NCBI GenBank assembly: GCA_016584305.1
Contig: JACEEZ010013560.1
Coordinates: 1,098,400-1,162,399, forward strand
DNA length: 64,000 nucleotides
Origin: Chionoecetes opilio
Taxonomy: Eukaryota; Arthropoda; Malacostraca; Decapoda; Majidae
Direction of reading: 5' to 3'
This document shows, piece by piece, positions 11,501 through 24,575 of this stretch. The notes under the pieces are model-generated. The model saw only the letters and a list, made by a program, of their open reading frames with translations. It ran no database searches and was not told the origin of the DNA. The position numbers were made by a program, and so were the translations under genes. How positions within the stretch are numbered: position 1 is the stretch's first letter; every line of letters starts with the position of its first letter.

Positions 11501-14500
11501 AGTTTGCTTTATGCCTTGAATTATTGTTTGCAGGACTGGACTACATTGGGCTTGCAAAAGAGGGCGTGCTGAGATCATTCGATTGTTGTTGACAAGTGGT
11601 GCTGATGTAGACATCGAGAACAACCAGGCACATACACCAGCTAATTTAACCAATAAATCACAGATTCTTCAACTTCTAGGTATGAATGTGCTTTGATGGG
11701 CCTTTTGTTACTGAGTTATGATAATCTGTCAATGTTTCTGTATGTATAAAGTTAACCTTTATCTGTGAAAATTACAAATTAGGACTGAGGAACTATGCTT
11801 CATTGCTAGTAATTGAGTTGTTAGACCTTAAAGCTCTTCTGAATTATGTACCACTCAATCAACTTATGTTCAGTTCTTACTTTACTCATTATCTACCGCA
11901 TATTGAGAAGCTTCTAGTTATATATTCAGATTAAATCCTGAATTTTATGATGAATTAAATTGCATGGTAAGTTTTTGTTTCTCAGCATCCTGCAAATGTT
12001 TTGACAAGACTTTTATTTTGATAGATTTTGAAGTTAATATTTCGCAGGAATTGGCAAGCTGCAAATGCCTTACAGCTTACTTTGTCTATTATTTTCGGCT
12101 TAGTGTAATGTGTAGTATTTATTCACTTGCAGAAACCAAAAATATAGCACTTATTTTTATATAATAATAGCCAGGTTTGGTTAGGTTAGGTTTTGGTTTG
12201 GGTTAAGTTTTGTAGAGTTATTTAGGTTAAATAAGCAAATCTGATGGTGCACGATTGCCCGGCTGCTGCGGCAGGTTTGTGCCGCCAACTCTTGCGGAAT
12301 ATTTACTGATTTTGATGTGAATTTTAAAATATAATATTGTTTCTCATCAAAATCTTTTTTTGGAGGGGAGGGCGTAATTCTTATGCAGAACTAGGCTCTC
12401 TCAGCTGGTCTTAATACATACGTTTTTTTATAATTTTTATCCAACGTGTAGTGGAGATGCTATTCACTTTCAAAAACCCAAAATGAATGATCAATTTTCA
12501 TTGGAAATTATTGAAAAAGTGCCATTGTCTGTGCTGTGACAGAGCTTGAGCTTGAGTTGGGAGTCACCCAGCGGATGCTGTCGGTGAAGTCTTTGGTCCT
12601 CCCACACACGTAATCTGTTGGGGGAGAAGCAAAAGGGGGAAGCACAGCTAGGGGTTTCATTTTCCCCTCCTACCTCTCTCTGCATCACATTCATACGGGG
12701 TCCCCCATCACTGAGGGGCCCCCTGCCTCATTCTCTCTCATACGTGCTCTCCAAGAATTCTCCAAGAATTCTTTTACACTCAATCACACGACTGTCACTC
12801 CTCCACTCAGCACACAACCCCAGCAGGTACTCCATCTCCACTCTCCTGTCTCTCATCTCTCCATTCTTCCACTCCGACCTCTCCTACCACTACCTCCAAC
12901 ATCTTTGTTCTAGCATACTCATACCGTTCACATTCCAGTCTCAAGTACTCCACAGTTTCATCCACTCCTGTCTCACATATCACACACGTCTTGCTAACAC
13001 CATTCTTCCATCTGTACATATGACTATTTACCTCTTTAGCGATACTTGATCTTAATCTTGATCTTGATTTTGATATTACCGTAAGCTATAAAAGCTTTCT
13101 CTGCACCGTCGAGTGGCCTAAGAACACCCACATGCTGCCCATTAACTCACCTACGATTGCGAGTGCATCGGAGGACACGGGGGCGGCATGAGCCTCTAAT
13201 CACAGGTGTCACTATAAAAATCCTGCCTGCGCCACCACGGGCGAGGGCCAACCATCACAGCCCTCGAGTGAACCTCCAGGGCCTATCATCCCACCCCTGG
13301 AGGTCACTGCTTAACGGTGCTATAGGCAAAAAAAAAAACGTGTCTGAAGCAGCGCACAACTCAGGGAGATTATGCATGAAAGTCGGGATGGTAAAAATTT
13401 AGGACTCGGCGCAAAATTCGAGGATCACAAAACTCGGATAGCGTAAAACTCGAGTGTAATGTATATACACTTGACCCTCCATTTCCCGGACTATTAGGGG
13501 GTTTGCCTGGTCCGGGAACCCCAAAAGTCCGGGAACCGCGAAAGTCCGGTAGGTGTAGCAATTCACAGACTTAATCTGGTAAACAGTAAGGTGTACTGGT
13601 TTTCTAGTACGTTTTAGGTCCTTGGGCGGCACTACGGGAAGCATTGTTGTTGTTTTAGGGCTGCGAGGATCCCTTGGGGAACACTATGAGCCCTGGTGAT
13701 GTCCTATGATGCGATCACAGGCACGGTAGTTGACCTGTCTTCCTCAGGAAGGCACAGGTGAGGCGGATGATAGCGTGTTGCTGTGAGGGGGGGACGCCAG
13801 CCGCTGCCAGAAGGGTGGGCAGGTCAAAGGTGGTGACGTTCAGGGCGAGGAGTTGAGAGTGTAGCACTACACGGTGGGAGTGGAAGCTTCTTCTTCTTCT
13901 TGTGACCTCTTCTGCTTAAGATCGCTTTGTAGGTCGTCTGTCAAGCACGAGCGTGGACACTGCAGCAGAAAGTTTCAATAGTCTCCGGAATATTCCTGCA
14001 CCAGGGACAGTGGGGGTCAGGGGACAGACGGAGATGGTCCAGGTGAGCTGCGAGTGTCGCGTGGCCCAGGCGGAGGCGGGTGAGGAGCCTGGATACTTAC
14101 TACCTCTCCGAATACCAGTCCCGAGCAGTCATGGGCAAGTGTCCCAAATCTAGCATGTAGCGCCAGTCACTGTTTACCTCCCAACATAGCTACACGGTCT
14201 GGTTGTGTTTGTGATTACATATTTCTCATTTATTTCACAGTATGTAGGAGCGTGCCAAATCCATAGCGCCAGTCATTGTTTACCTCCCATCATAGCTACA
14301 CGATCTGGTTGTGTTTGTGATTATTTCTCATTTATTTCACAATTTTTCCTGTGTTTTTCCTATATTTTCACACCGTTGGGAAAAATACCCTCGCAGTAAC
14401 GGACTATCGGCTTTAACGGACCACTTCTCCCCCCTTTTAGTCCGTTAAATCGAGGGTCGACTGTATATGTTTGTGACATAAAATTTCCACAACATTAGTC

Positions 14501-16503
14501 TATGTATTTTCTACATGTGTAATTTAAGCATTGCAATGGTAATTTCATGATTTAAGTCTCAATAGACCTGCATAGGTGGTGAATACTTTCTTTAATCAGT
14601 GTTGTATAAAAAAAGAGTGATATATTTTGTTAGTCTTACAGATGATGACACCAATTTTGTAGAAATCTGACTTTTTTTTTTTCCTAAGCTCCAAGGAGTT
14701 TTTATTTGATAAAGGTTGAAATGTATTTGTATTCATATGAGTGTCATGTTTTATTTCATTTCTAAGGTGCTGAGACTCCACCAGCAAATGAAGGAACAAC
14801 ACCAAGTCCAGACTCTCTCCCAATCACACCCAACTCTTTAGGAAATCCTGTTGACTACAAAGTTCTAGTAAATCCCACTAGCATGAAGAATCCTTTTGGG
14901 AAACCTGTGACAAATGGGATCGAAAGTACAGATTCCTGCAGTGTTTCACAATATGGGAATGGCACAGCTGTGCATCCTTCAGCTCAAACTCCTGGCACCA
15001 CCACCATGCAGGATACTTTGGTCAAAGAAAGTAAAGGTGAGTTGATGTGTACTCATAGAGTAAATGATCATATCTACTAGAATATCTGTGAACATGTCAT
15101 GCACTAAAAAAAAGCATCATTGTCAGCTTCATACTTGCGTTATATAGAAACTTTCTTTATTCACTGTCCTCTTTCACCATTTCATTTCATGATTCTTATA
15201 TTGTTTTCAAAAATTGGATGATATCCCAAGCATAAATGTTATCTCCAGAATACTAGGGGAATTTTGTTCATCATATCCTTTGTTCATCATAACAAGGGGT
15301 TGAAAACTACCACAACTACTTCTCTCTCTGGCGCCCATTCCTAAGAGAAAAAACTCGCTCAAGGGGATGGCCCCGACAGAAGAGTCTCCATTTATTCCCG
15401 TCCTTGCATTCCTCCTGGCATGCTCTAACCCTCGCATTCTTCTCTTCCTCCCTTTTTTCACATGCTCTAGCACTCTGTCCTCCCATTTTGTTGGAAGTCT
15501 GCCTCTCTATCACTATAGTCCAGTGGCAGGGAGCATATACATTGCAGTGTCTGTAAACAATATATTTTTTGTATTTTTCAATAGTTCTTAGTGTCTATGA
15601 AGTTGAGGCGTGGTGGCCACTTCCCAGCCGCTTGGCTTTTTCAGAATCCAAGATTGTTCTGGTTATTCCTTTTCGCGAGTAATTCTACTCACATAGGTAC
15701 TCACCGTAAAAGCCGGAGATGAGTAATGTCCAGTAACACACGTTTCAATCACTGTATACGCTGGAAAGTTACCGTATTTGCCGGCGCATAAGACGCACCT
15801 CCGCATAAAACGCACCCCTATTTTACAAGGATGTTTTGAGATAAAAAAAATATTGGAGATTTTGAGGGATTTTTTTTTTTTTTTGTAAATTTATCAAAAG
15901 TTATTAAAAAAAAAAAGGGATTTGTAGGGGAAAGCAAATGATTATGAGCATGTACCTAAATACAATATTCACAGTGCAGTGAATGTGAATGAAAAATTAT
16001 ACTAGTTAAAATGTAAAAGGAATGACAGGGTAACCAAAATCGGTCATAATATATTGCAGGATGCCCCCACGAATTGATATTCTAATATTTTGCTACCTAT
16101 GACATATAGCTTAGATTTAATGTTGTAGTTATGCCTTTGTTGCTTTTCTGCTATGTGTTTAGACTTTGTGGAAAATTTTCAGTATAGATATTGGTATTAT
16201 TTTGGTAGTGGGCTTTCAAAAGTCCTAGGACTCTTAACCTACATCATCGTGTAGCTTTCTTCATTCTGAGTATTTTGAGCCCCATTTCCCATGGCGCAAT
16301 TGAATAATAATGGCATTACACGTAGTACCGGAAATCTACCGTTATTTCAGCTAGAAAGTTAAGTTAGGTTAAATCAGATTAGGTTAGGTTAGAGGTGGGG
16401 TTTGGTTTAGTAACAGATGATAGAGAAAAAACGAAAATTACCAATAATATGGCAGTGTGAAGCGTAGTAATGTTTGCGGGGCGGACCTGGAGGGGCAGGT
16501 TAC

Positions 16504-16535
<32 letters not shown>

Positions 16536-18693
16536 ACACACACACGTAAACAAACATTGATTTCCGACAAAAACGAGAGACAGATTAATTAAAAACACAT
16601 CAAAACTATTTAGGCAATTCAAGTTTCGGCCTCGAAATCGGTGGTTGCCCAATAACAAAAATTTACGAAGATATTTAGGTAACACTGGAAGGTAACCATC
16701 TCTACCTTGTTGTTATTGTTGTAATTGTTGAAGGGCACCGTTGTCAGGATCGACGATATTTGCCCTGTTTACACCTATGAATCTATCACAGTCGCGAGGG
16801 TTGATTAGTCTTTTTCAGGAAGGTACAGGTGAAGGCTGGTTCACACTCTGAAATCACGGCAGTGTTCCGTCAGCCGTGCCTTGTATTCACACTACAGTAC
16901 CCCGAGTTTCGCGCTTGCTTTCTTCCGAAGGCATAGCGCTAAACTCGAGGGTCGCGAAACTAGGGTATTGAAAACCCTGTAAAAATGCTTATTTAGTCCT
17001 GTGCTAGGTGTAGTACCATATTTTACGGCTTATAAGACTCACATTTTCCCCCAAAAAATACCCTGAAAAATATTAATGGTCTTCCAAGACGAATGTTGTA
17101 GTACTTCCTCAGTACGCAGTACCTCAGTACTTACCTGTTACAATTATTTAAAATACCATACATAAGACATTCAAATCAACTACATAATCTGTCCTCACGC
17201 TGGTACGTATGTTTACATTCCCCCTTTTGGCGGCACATTGCATTGATTGCAGCCAACAGCACCATCTATCGTCTGCTAGTGTTGACATATCATTTACCAC
17301 TAGGCCGTCACACGTATCTTAAGCTGTTTTCAGTTCTGGAAATTATCACCCATGGCGAATTCATCAAAAAGATTTACTAATACTATCGCATACAAGCTAA
17401 AGGTTATACGATACGCCATAGAAGATGGAAACAGACCAACAGAAAGACACTTTTGGATCACTGCTGGGAGAGGCGGTGGATTGCCGCGATTGCCACCAAC
17501 AGCGCCATCTACCATCCGCCCCGAGCACATGTTGTTGTTGTTTAGGGCTGCGAGGATCCCTTGGGGAACACTATGAGCCCTGGTGTTGTCCTATGATGCT
17601 ATCACAGGCGTTGTAGCTGACTTGTCTTCCTCAGGAAGGCACAGGTGAGGAGGATGACGGCGTGTTGCCGGTTGGGGGGAACGCCAGCCGCCGCCAGAAG
17701 GGTGGGCAGGTCAAAGGTGGTGACGTTCAGGGAGAGCAGTTGAGAGTGTAGCACTACACTTTGGGAGTGGAAGCGCGGACACTGCAGCAGAAAGTGTTCA
17801 ATAGTCTCCAGAACATTGATGCACCAAGGGCAGTAGGGGTCAGGGGACAGACGGAGGCAATGCAGGTGAGCCGTGAGCGTCATGTGCCCACAGCACATGG
17901 CTGGCCGACAGTGGCCGACAGTGGCCGTGCAGTGATGTAAACAAACCTCCCCTGTAAACGCGGCGGTACACTCACGCTTACTAATCTCTTTTTTGATGGC
18001 TGGGAAAGTGATTGATGGTGTTCATCTGTCAGACTATGTCCTCCAGATGTTGGACTCTGGATCTATTCCTCGTTACATTGAAAAATGTAAGGAAATAGGG
18101 AATATAGATCCATATAACATACCGCGGCACAAATGGAAGGACATCACGACCCTGCTTGGTGGCGACCTTCCAGGCTTATTACGCCAGTGATATATACCAC
18201 TACCTTGTAAGCTTGAAAAGTATATTTAATCACTACCCATGTCTACAATTCTTAAAGACTAGTCAATTCGCACTACAGTTTAATACACAGCTTAAGCACT
18301 GCAAACATAGTAATAATAATGAGCTGTAGCTACTACTGTGTGCGTGAGAGGAACGGTGACTGTGGTGTGCGGGAGCGGGGGCCGGCGGTGAGAGCCTCGC
18401 CCAGTCGCTTACACAATCAGTGAGTACTGAGGGTGGCACGGTGCTTATACCCCGATTGATGATGATATTCATTTAGTTAATGCTAATTTATGCATGGTGC
18501 TAATTCATTTATCAGAAAACTAAATATATCAATGGAAAGCTAATCCAATTTCGCTTCTACTAATGCAGCCCATTAACTCATATAAAAATCCTACCTGCAC
18601 CACCACGGGCGAGGGCAAACCATTACAGCCCTCGAGTACAGGGCCTACCATCCCACCCCTGGAGGTCACTACCAAACGGTGCTATAGGCGAAG

Positions 18694-18724
<31 letters not shown>

Positions 18725-21700
18725 ATGTACGAAACAGCGCGAAACTCAGGGAGATAATGCGCGAAAGTCGGGATGGTAAGAATTTAGGACTCTGCGCGAA
18801 ACTCGCAAAGCGTGAAACTCGGGAGGGTACTGTTCGTCACGGTTCCGTCATTTTCAGTAGTTCATGCTCACCCTCTTAAGCAGACATGGTGCCTCTGAGG
18901 CTATGGTTGAAGAAATTTGCATTAATAGCACTTCTGTTGGATGAAGAAGAGGAGTTGAACTCCTTTTCAGACAAAACAGTGTCTTTTAAGACACTGTTTT
19001 GGGTACATAAAGCCTTGAGAAAACGACAATTATCAGCACGGCACAGTCTCATTACGTTAAAATATTCTTCCCCGGAAACCGTTACGCGACAGGACAGTGA
19101 TGTACTGGAGCCGTGACGGCGGCGCACCGTTTAGTGTAACACGTCTATTTGTTTGAATGTAAGAAATTCTAACGGATGTGATGAGACGGTGCCGTGTCAC
19201 CATGATGGTATGGTGTGATTCGGCCTTGAGGGGGATGGTGTGGCGCCATGATGGGTCTTGGTCTTGGTGTACCGTGTGGAAGACTTTTGTCCCGTCTACA
19301 GGTACCGTTGCAGCCTTTTTATTAGCACTCTTTCATACAGTTTCCTTATCCGTAGAGGTACAGGGGTGAGGATTGAGGGGTCGAGGTGGTACAAAGGCCT
19401 ATGCTGTCTCCTATCCCACCTTGCTTACCACTGTAGCGGCGCTAACACACACACGCACATACACACCTGCATCGGCTTAGGCCACCCCCCTGTCTGGGAC
19501 CAGGATTAGAGGGTGACCTGACGCTGACCTGACTTGTCGTCGCTGACACAACTGCAACACCAGCTAGGTAATTCAGTCAGCCACAGGACACATAGAGACA
19601 CACGCCGCGCACCTCTTGTCCCCACGTTGTACAATGACTCGCTGTCAAATAAACTACAAAGCCACGACGCCCTTTCTCCATCCTTGTGTGTATAGACAGA
19701 CTCCCCAAGATACTACACCTCCCTTTCACCGCTCACACTCCTTCAAATAATACTTTAACATGCTCTTTGTTTCACTATTCCATTTATCAACAATACTCAT
19801 TCCAGCGAAAATTCCATCACCATTTTCTGCCTCCCTTCTATCATCTCCTTCCAACTGTTGTGTCAACTTGTGTGGCCAGAGTCGAATGCGGGTTAAGGCG
19901 ACATCTAATATGCGGGATGTTTGTCTTTTCCATGGGTGCGGGGAGGAGTCTGAGCGGTAATGACCAATGGTGGGTGTGCGGAGGGCGTAGCCGAGTGAAG
20001 TATCCCAGGTGAAGCAGCAGACCTGAGATATCAGACGTTTTACAATGGAGAGCAGCAGCTCTCTGCAGCAGCAGGGTAGATGATGTTTACATCTGACACG
20101 GCCATCTTGGCAGCAACAATCGCTATCTTGTTGCCCCAGCTCTTGTTTTCTCTTAAACTCCAACCTTTTCTTAGTATTATGCATTACTGTTGATAACACA
20201 GTTACAAATTTGTGCTCAGTGGACTACTGCTCAACACAGATCACTCCAGACCCCTTTAGTAATACACCACCGGCTGTTCTGCATTCTCTGCCCGACCTCT
20301 CATTCGCTAATGTGGCCGCATTAGACGCAGGGTGAAACTTTGCATTCCTTTTTAAGGAGAAAAACTGCATCTTATGCACCGGCAAATACGGTAATCTTTG
20401 GTTTCGTGAGGATGTAGAGAGACGGCAGGGTAGTTGAGGTAGTATAATTATGTAAATCTACAATATATACACTTGAACGAAATGTACAGGAGTCCCTGTT
20501 ACGGTGTTACAATCTCCGTCGTACCCTGACAAAGGCAATCGCCGCTCTCCCGTCTGTAGTCCGCCGGCGGTGAGCCACCGCTGCTTCTCTCATGCAGGTG
20601 TCAACTACTCGTTTATCTATCACACATATACATCTGCTCCACTACTAAACATATAGACGACATATAGTGAGAAGCAAGTAATGTTTTTACCATAGAATAA
20701 ACTGATGATATAACTACTCTATGTAAATATCTATTATGCTACCATCTATTTATAAGAGATGATAATAAGCTAATTGACCTCTCTACAAACCTGCCGGCTT
20801 CTCAACCTGCTGACCCAGCAGTAATGCAACTGGGGCCGGCAATACAATGTGCCACACCCATACCTATCACCAGAGCTGGGCAGTATTTAAATACTATTGT
20901 ATTTAAATACGTATTTTAATACATTTGTGTTTTTGGAAATGTATTTATAAATACATTGGTTGTCATGTATTTAAATACTTTTATGAATATTTAAATACAT
21001 TGTATTTAAATACTCATAATATAAAAATGTTAATACTTTTTTATCAGTTTATTTGGCCATAAACCCGCCCAACTATCTGGCAACCCCGATGTTACAGTGA
21101 ACCAGTGTTTCCACTTTAAAGGAAATTTCCTTATTTCAAGGAAATTTAGGCCTGAGAAGGAAATTTCTAAAGAAACTCAAAATCTAAGGAAATCCATTTT
21201 TTTTCAGACATGTTGAAATTTGTGTGTATTTAAAATGTATTTACAAATGTATTTAAATACAATTGATGTATTTAATATTTAGTATTTAAATACATTCGTA
21301 AAATATATTTAGTATTTAAATACATTCGTAAAATGTATTTAGTATTTAGTACACACAAACCTCGTTTTCCCGAACTAATAGGGGGGAGCACTGGTCCGGG
21401 AATCGCAACTTTTCAGGAATTATCTTAAAATTGCGTTGCTGGGACTGGGCGTTGCATACATACTCAACGCACGTGATGCGTCACTGGTATCCAGCGGGTT
21501 AACGAAGCAGACAAAGTTTGAAGGGAACCTATGAAGCGATACTAAGTGTCAAAAGTCACAAGAAGAAGACGAATTGAGAGACAAGAGATGGAAATTTTTA
21601 ACAAGATAATTTTAACAAGCAGGCTTCACCTGCCTTGTCATATATAAAAGCACACTAACATAGACATAAGAAGTGTACAGAGGTAGATCACTCAATGCCT

Positions 21701-24527
21701 TGCTCTTACTAACTAATCACTACACTAATGCCTTCCTCCCTTCTCTACGGTACCTCTAATGCCTTCCTCTCTTCTCTCCTGTCTCCTCCAGTACCTCCAG
21801 CAACCACAGTACCACACACGTCCTTGTTAATCACTTACAAAGGAGTATTTTGTGGTAAATAAATAAGGAATGGCAGGGGTGTAAGGTCAGGGGCTACTTA
21901 TTCCAAGGTGTTACTTATTTTATGCAACACCGGTTCAAAGACCTGGCCTAATAGAATAGGCCACCTGTAATATCAAGATTAAGATCAAGTATCGTTCGTA
22001 GGACAGAATACATGTTATGGGAGAACGCCGGACTAAAGGATTCACCGACAGCATCCGCTGGGTGACTCCCATTTCAAGCTCAAGCTCCTCTCCTCCCTCC
22101 TCTTCTTCCTCCTTTCCTCTCCTCTACGTAGTGTTGGCCGAAGCCACTACCCCGGGAGGCGGGTCACAAACCCTTGGCTAACACCCGGTACCCATTCACT
22201 GCTGGGTGGACAGGGGCTTGGGGCATTTTCAGGATATTTTTTGGGGGAAAAAGTGAGTCTTATAAGCTGTAATATACGGTAGGTACACCTTGCACCGGAC
22301 TAAATAAGCATTTTTACAGTGTTTTTAATACCCGATTTTCGCGATCCGCGAGTTTTGCGCTATGCCTTGGGAATAAAGCAAGCGCGAACCTCGGGAGGGT
22401 ACTGTAGTTATTATTTTCCTCATTTTGTCCATATCCATATAATGAAAAGCCACCTATATATTTATTAACATTCCACATTGGACCCAAATACGTTGCTGAT
22501 ATATTTCTCAGGTGACAGCGTGTCTAGTATTACCAGTCCCAAATCTTTCTACATTAGCATTCTATATAATTTCTTCTAGTTAGTAATTCCATGTGGGTCT
22601 TTTCTGGTTCTTGCCAAGATATCTCCATCTACTTGTGCATATTTTTAGATGGTGCTAGAGTAATTTTTTTCTGTTTTTCTCTACTTTGCTTTGTTTTGTG
22701 TAATCTGAATTGTATGTTTTGTTCAATCGATAGGTTATCTGTTGGCTCAATATTGCATGTTGAAAACTGTATTTCTATTTTTTTAGGTAACTGCAGCAAG
22801 TTTGACTAATAATCACATTTATCACTATGTGAACATAGGCTTTCATTTCAGAAATGGTGCTCAAGGTGCGAGTTGCAAACTCAGATGACCCAGATTTTAT
22901 TGAAATTGACCTACAAAAAGCACAGATCAACTACAGTTCTCTATTAGCAGCTTGTTGTAGAGAAATGGCCATAAATCCTCAGCTGGTGGAAAGAATAAGG
23001 TTTGTATATTGTTCAGTTTGACTTTAAGGAAATTGCCATTTTTTATAACAGTGAATTATGCAATAAATCATCTTATACAGTAATTATCAGATTCATTATT
23101 TTGCATATTAGGCAAGGGTTTTTTTTAGTACATATTATTAAAGTCTTATACCAATGACAAAATCATGATATGTGATAAAGAAGCAATACTACAAAGACTT
23201 GTACAATGGGCAGATATATCCTTGAAACAAGTGAGGCGTTTCGGAAGGCTCCACCTCGGCCAAAACCGAGATAAGTGTGTATAGCACTCTATTGAGGTCT
23301 TAACTCTCACGTGGGTGTGGATGAGTATCTCTTCAAACACTGTGGGTAAGGTAAAAAAATCCATGAAAGGATTCATAGCGTAGATGCAGGCGTAACATGC
23401 TGCTGAGTAATATTACGCGCTAGAAGGGCTGCCCATCCAGGATGAGTTGTCCTCATGATACGAACAAAAATTCTGGGGCAAATTCCGTATTAGAACGGCG
23501 GCTCAACCAGTGCAGGGAGGGTATCAGCCAATCAGAGCGCTCCCCTCCCGTAACGTGACTGCTCTCAGCCAATAGCAGGCAAGTGGCAGCCGCCGCCATA
23601 TGTTACCCTTTGTTTTGGTTCTCTTGGCCCACAAGCAGAGTGGCTAGTAGTGGGCCGGTACTAGTGTAGTTGAACGAGTGGGCCTTATGCCATTGTACAG
23701 TTTTCCCACCATTTTCCACTTTGTTATTGTTAAAATTGTGTATTTTGTGTTTTTATGTTCCACTATTAACAAAACATCATTATCATGTGCAGTATTTACT
23801 GAAAGCGCAAAATTTGGTGTAGCTTCCGAAACGCTAACACAAGTTGCAAGAAAAATGCAAAAAATATGTACTGAATATCATGATACCGAACAGTTTTCAT
23901 GATCCTGAATGTTTAACGGTCATTTTGAGACAAAGTTTATTGCCGTAGCATAAAACTAACAAAGTTCTGGTTGTCGGTAGTTCGTCAAACTTTGAGCGTT
24001 TAAAAAAAATAAAAAATTATTGGTGTGAGTGGCCCTTCTACTGCTGGGTGCCTAAGTGTTAAAAACTTCCATCTCTGTCTCTCTCGATTCATCTTCTTCT
24101 TGTGACCTTTGACGCTTAGTATCGCTGCTGAAATTATAGTAATAATTGATGTGAACTCACCTTGCTATTAACCCAAGAACTACCTAGACTGCAATGATAC
24201 CCTATTTAGATGCTAACTAAGGTATACTCAGCAGTGGTAGATGGGTTGATGATTTGAAGGCTTGATTATTATTTGAGGGAGTGGTGGTAGTCGCTGTAGG
24301 GCGCTGGTAATTGTGATAGGTGCACGTAATGGCGGCAATGGTGGTAGGCCGAGGGTAACTTTCCACAGTTCCTGGCGCGGCACGTACTGTTGTGGTGTTT
24401 TTACCACTTCGTCCTTGGTTTAACCGATTGATCGGTTATGCTGGCTCACTCTTAGTACAGGAGAACCTCGTTTAACCGGCATTTAAAACAACGGCAGCCT
24501 CAAAACAACGGCACAAATTGACCCAGG

Positions 24528-24575
<48 letters not shown>

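Larger units (their letters stand above)
16895..18832. mobile_element. CAGTACCC-type pogo-like element with nested insertions
   Basis: Left end TA|CAGTACCCCGAGTTTCGCG; right end, inverted, CAGTACCCTCCCGAGTTTC ending at 18832. It contains a Tigger-like N-terminal frame (17352), a LINE C-terminus (17533-17905) and a SINE. The first ~180 bp also match, inverted, 22220-22404, a second truncated copy of the family. Confidence 0.45.
16838..19235 (+). mobile_element. PIF/Harbinger-like element, interrupted
   Basis: The left end reads GGCTGGTTCACACTC and the right end, inverted, GGCCGAATCACACC, similar to PIF/Harbinger termini. From 18886 a frame reads MVPLRLWLKKFALIALLL, DEEEE and WVHKALRKRQL, as at the start of HARBI1-like nucleases. 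A CAGTACCC element (16895-18832) appears to be inserted near the left end. A 3-bp target duplication could not be fixed, so the class is tentative. Confidence 0.4.
15772..20391. mobile_element. Possible 4.6-kb composite between CCGTATTTGCCGG inverted ends
   Basis: Left end TA|CCGTATTTGCCGGCGCATA at 15772 and right end, inverted, CCGTATTTGCCGGTGCATA at 20391 with TA outside. Inside lie PIF-like ends, CAGTACCC ends, a Tigger-like frame, a LINE end and a SINE. Either this is a filled outer element or the two ends are unrelated solo copies. The ends match for about 26 bp. Confidence 0.4.

Noticed and set aside
11297..11653. Open frames of RERERE or SLSLSL residues
   Set aside because: They are translations of the (CT)n/(GA)n tract. 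The same applies at 47032-47289 and 52450-52798.
19726..20199. A 157-codon - strand frame as a gene
   Set aside because: Composition looks like translated non-coding DNA and a long frame overlaps on the other strand.
23413..24055. A piggyBac-like element between AGAAGGGC words
   Set aside because: Only the right side has a TTAA-type terminus; the left side shows no matching end.
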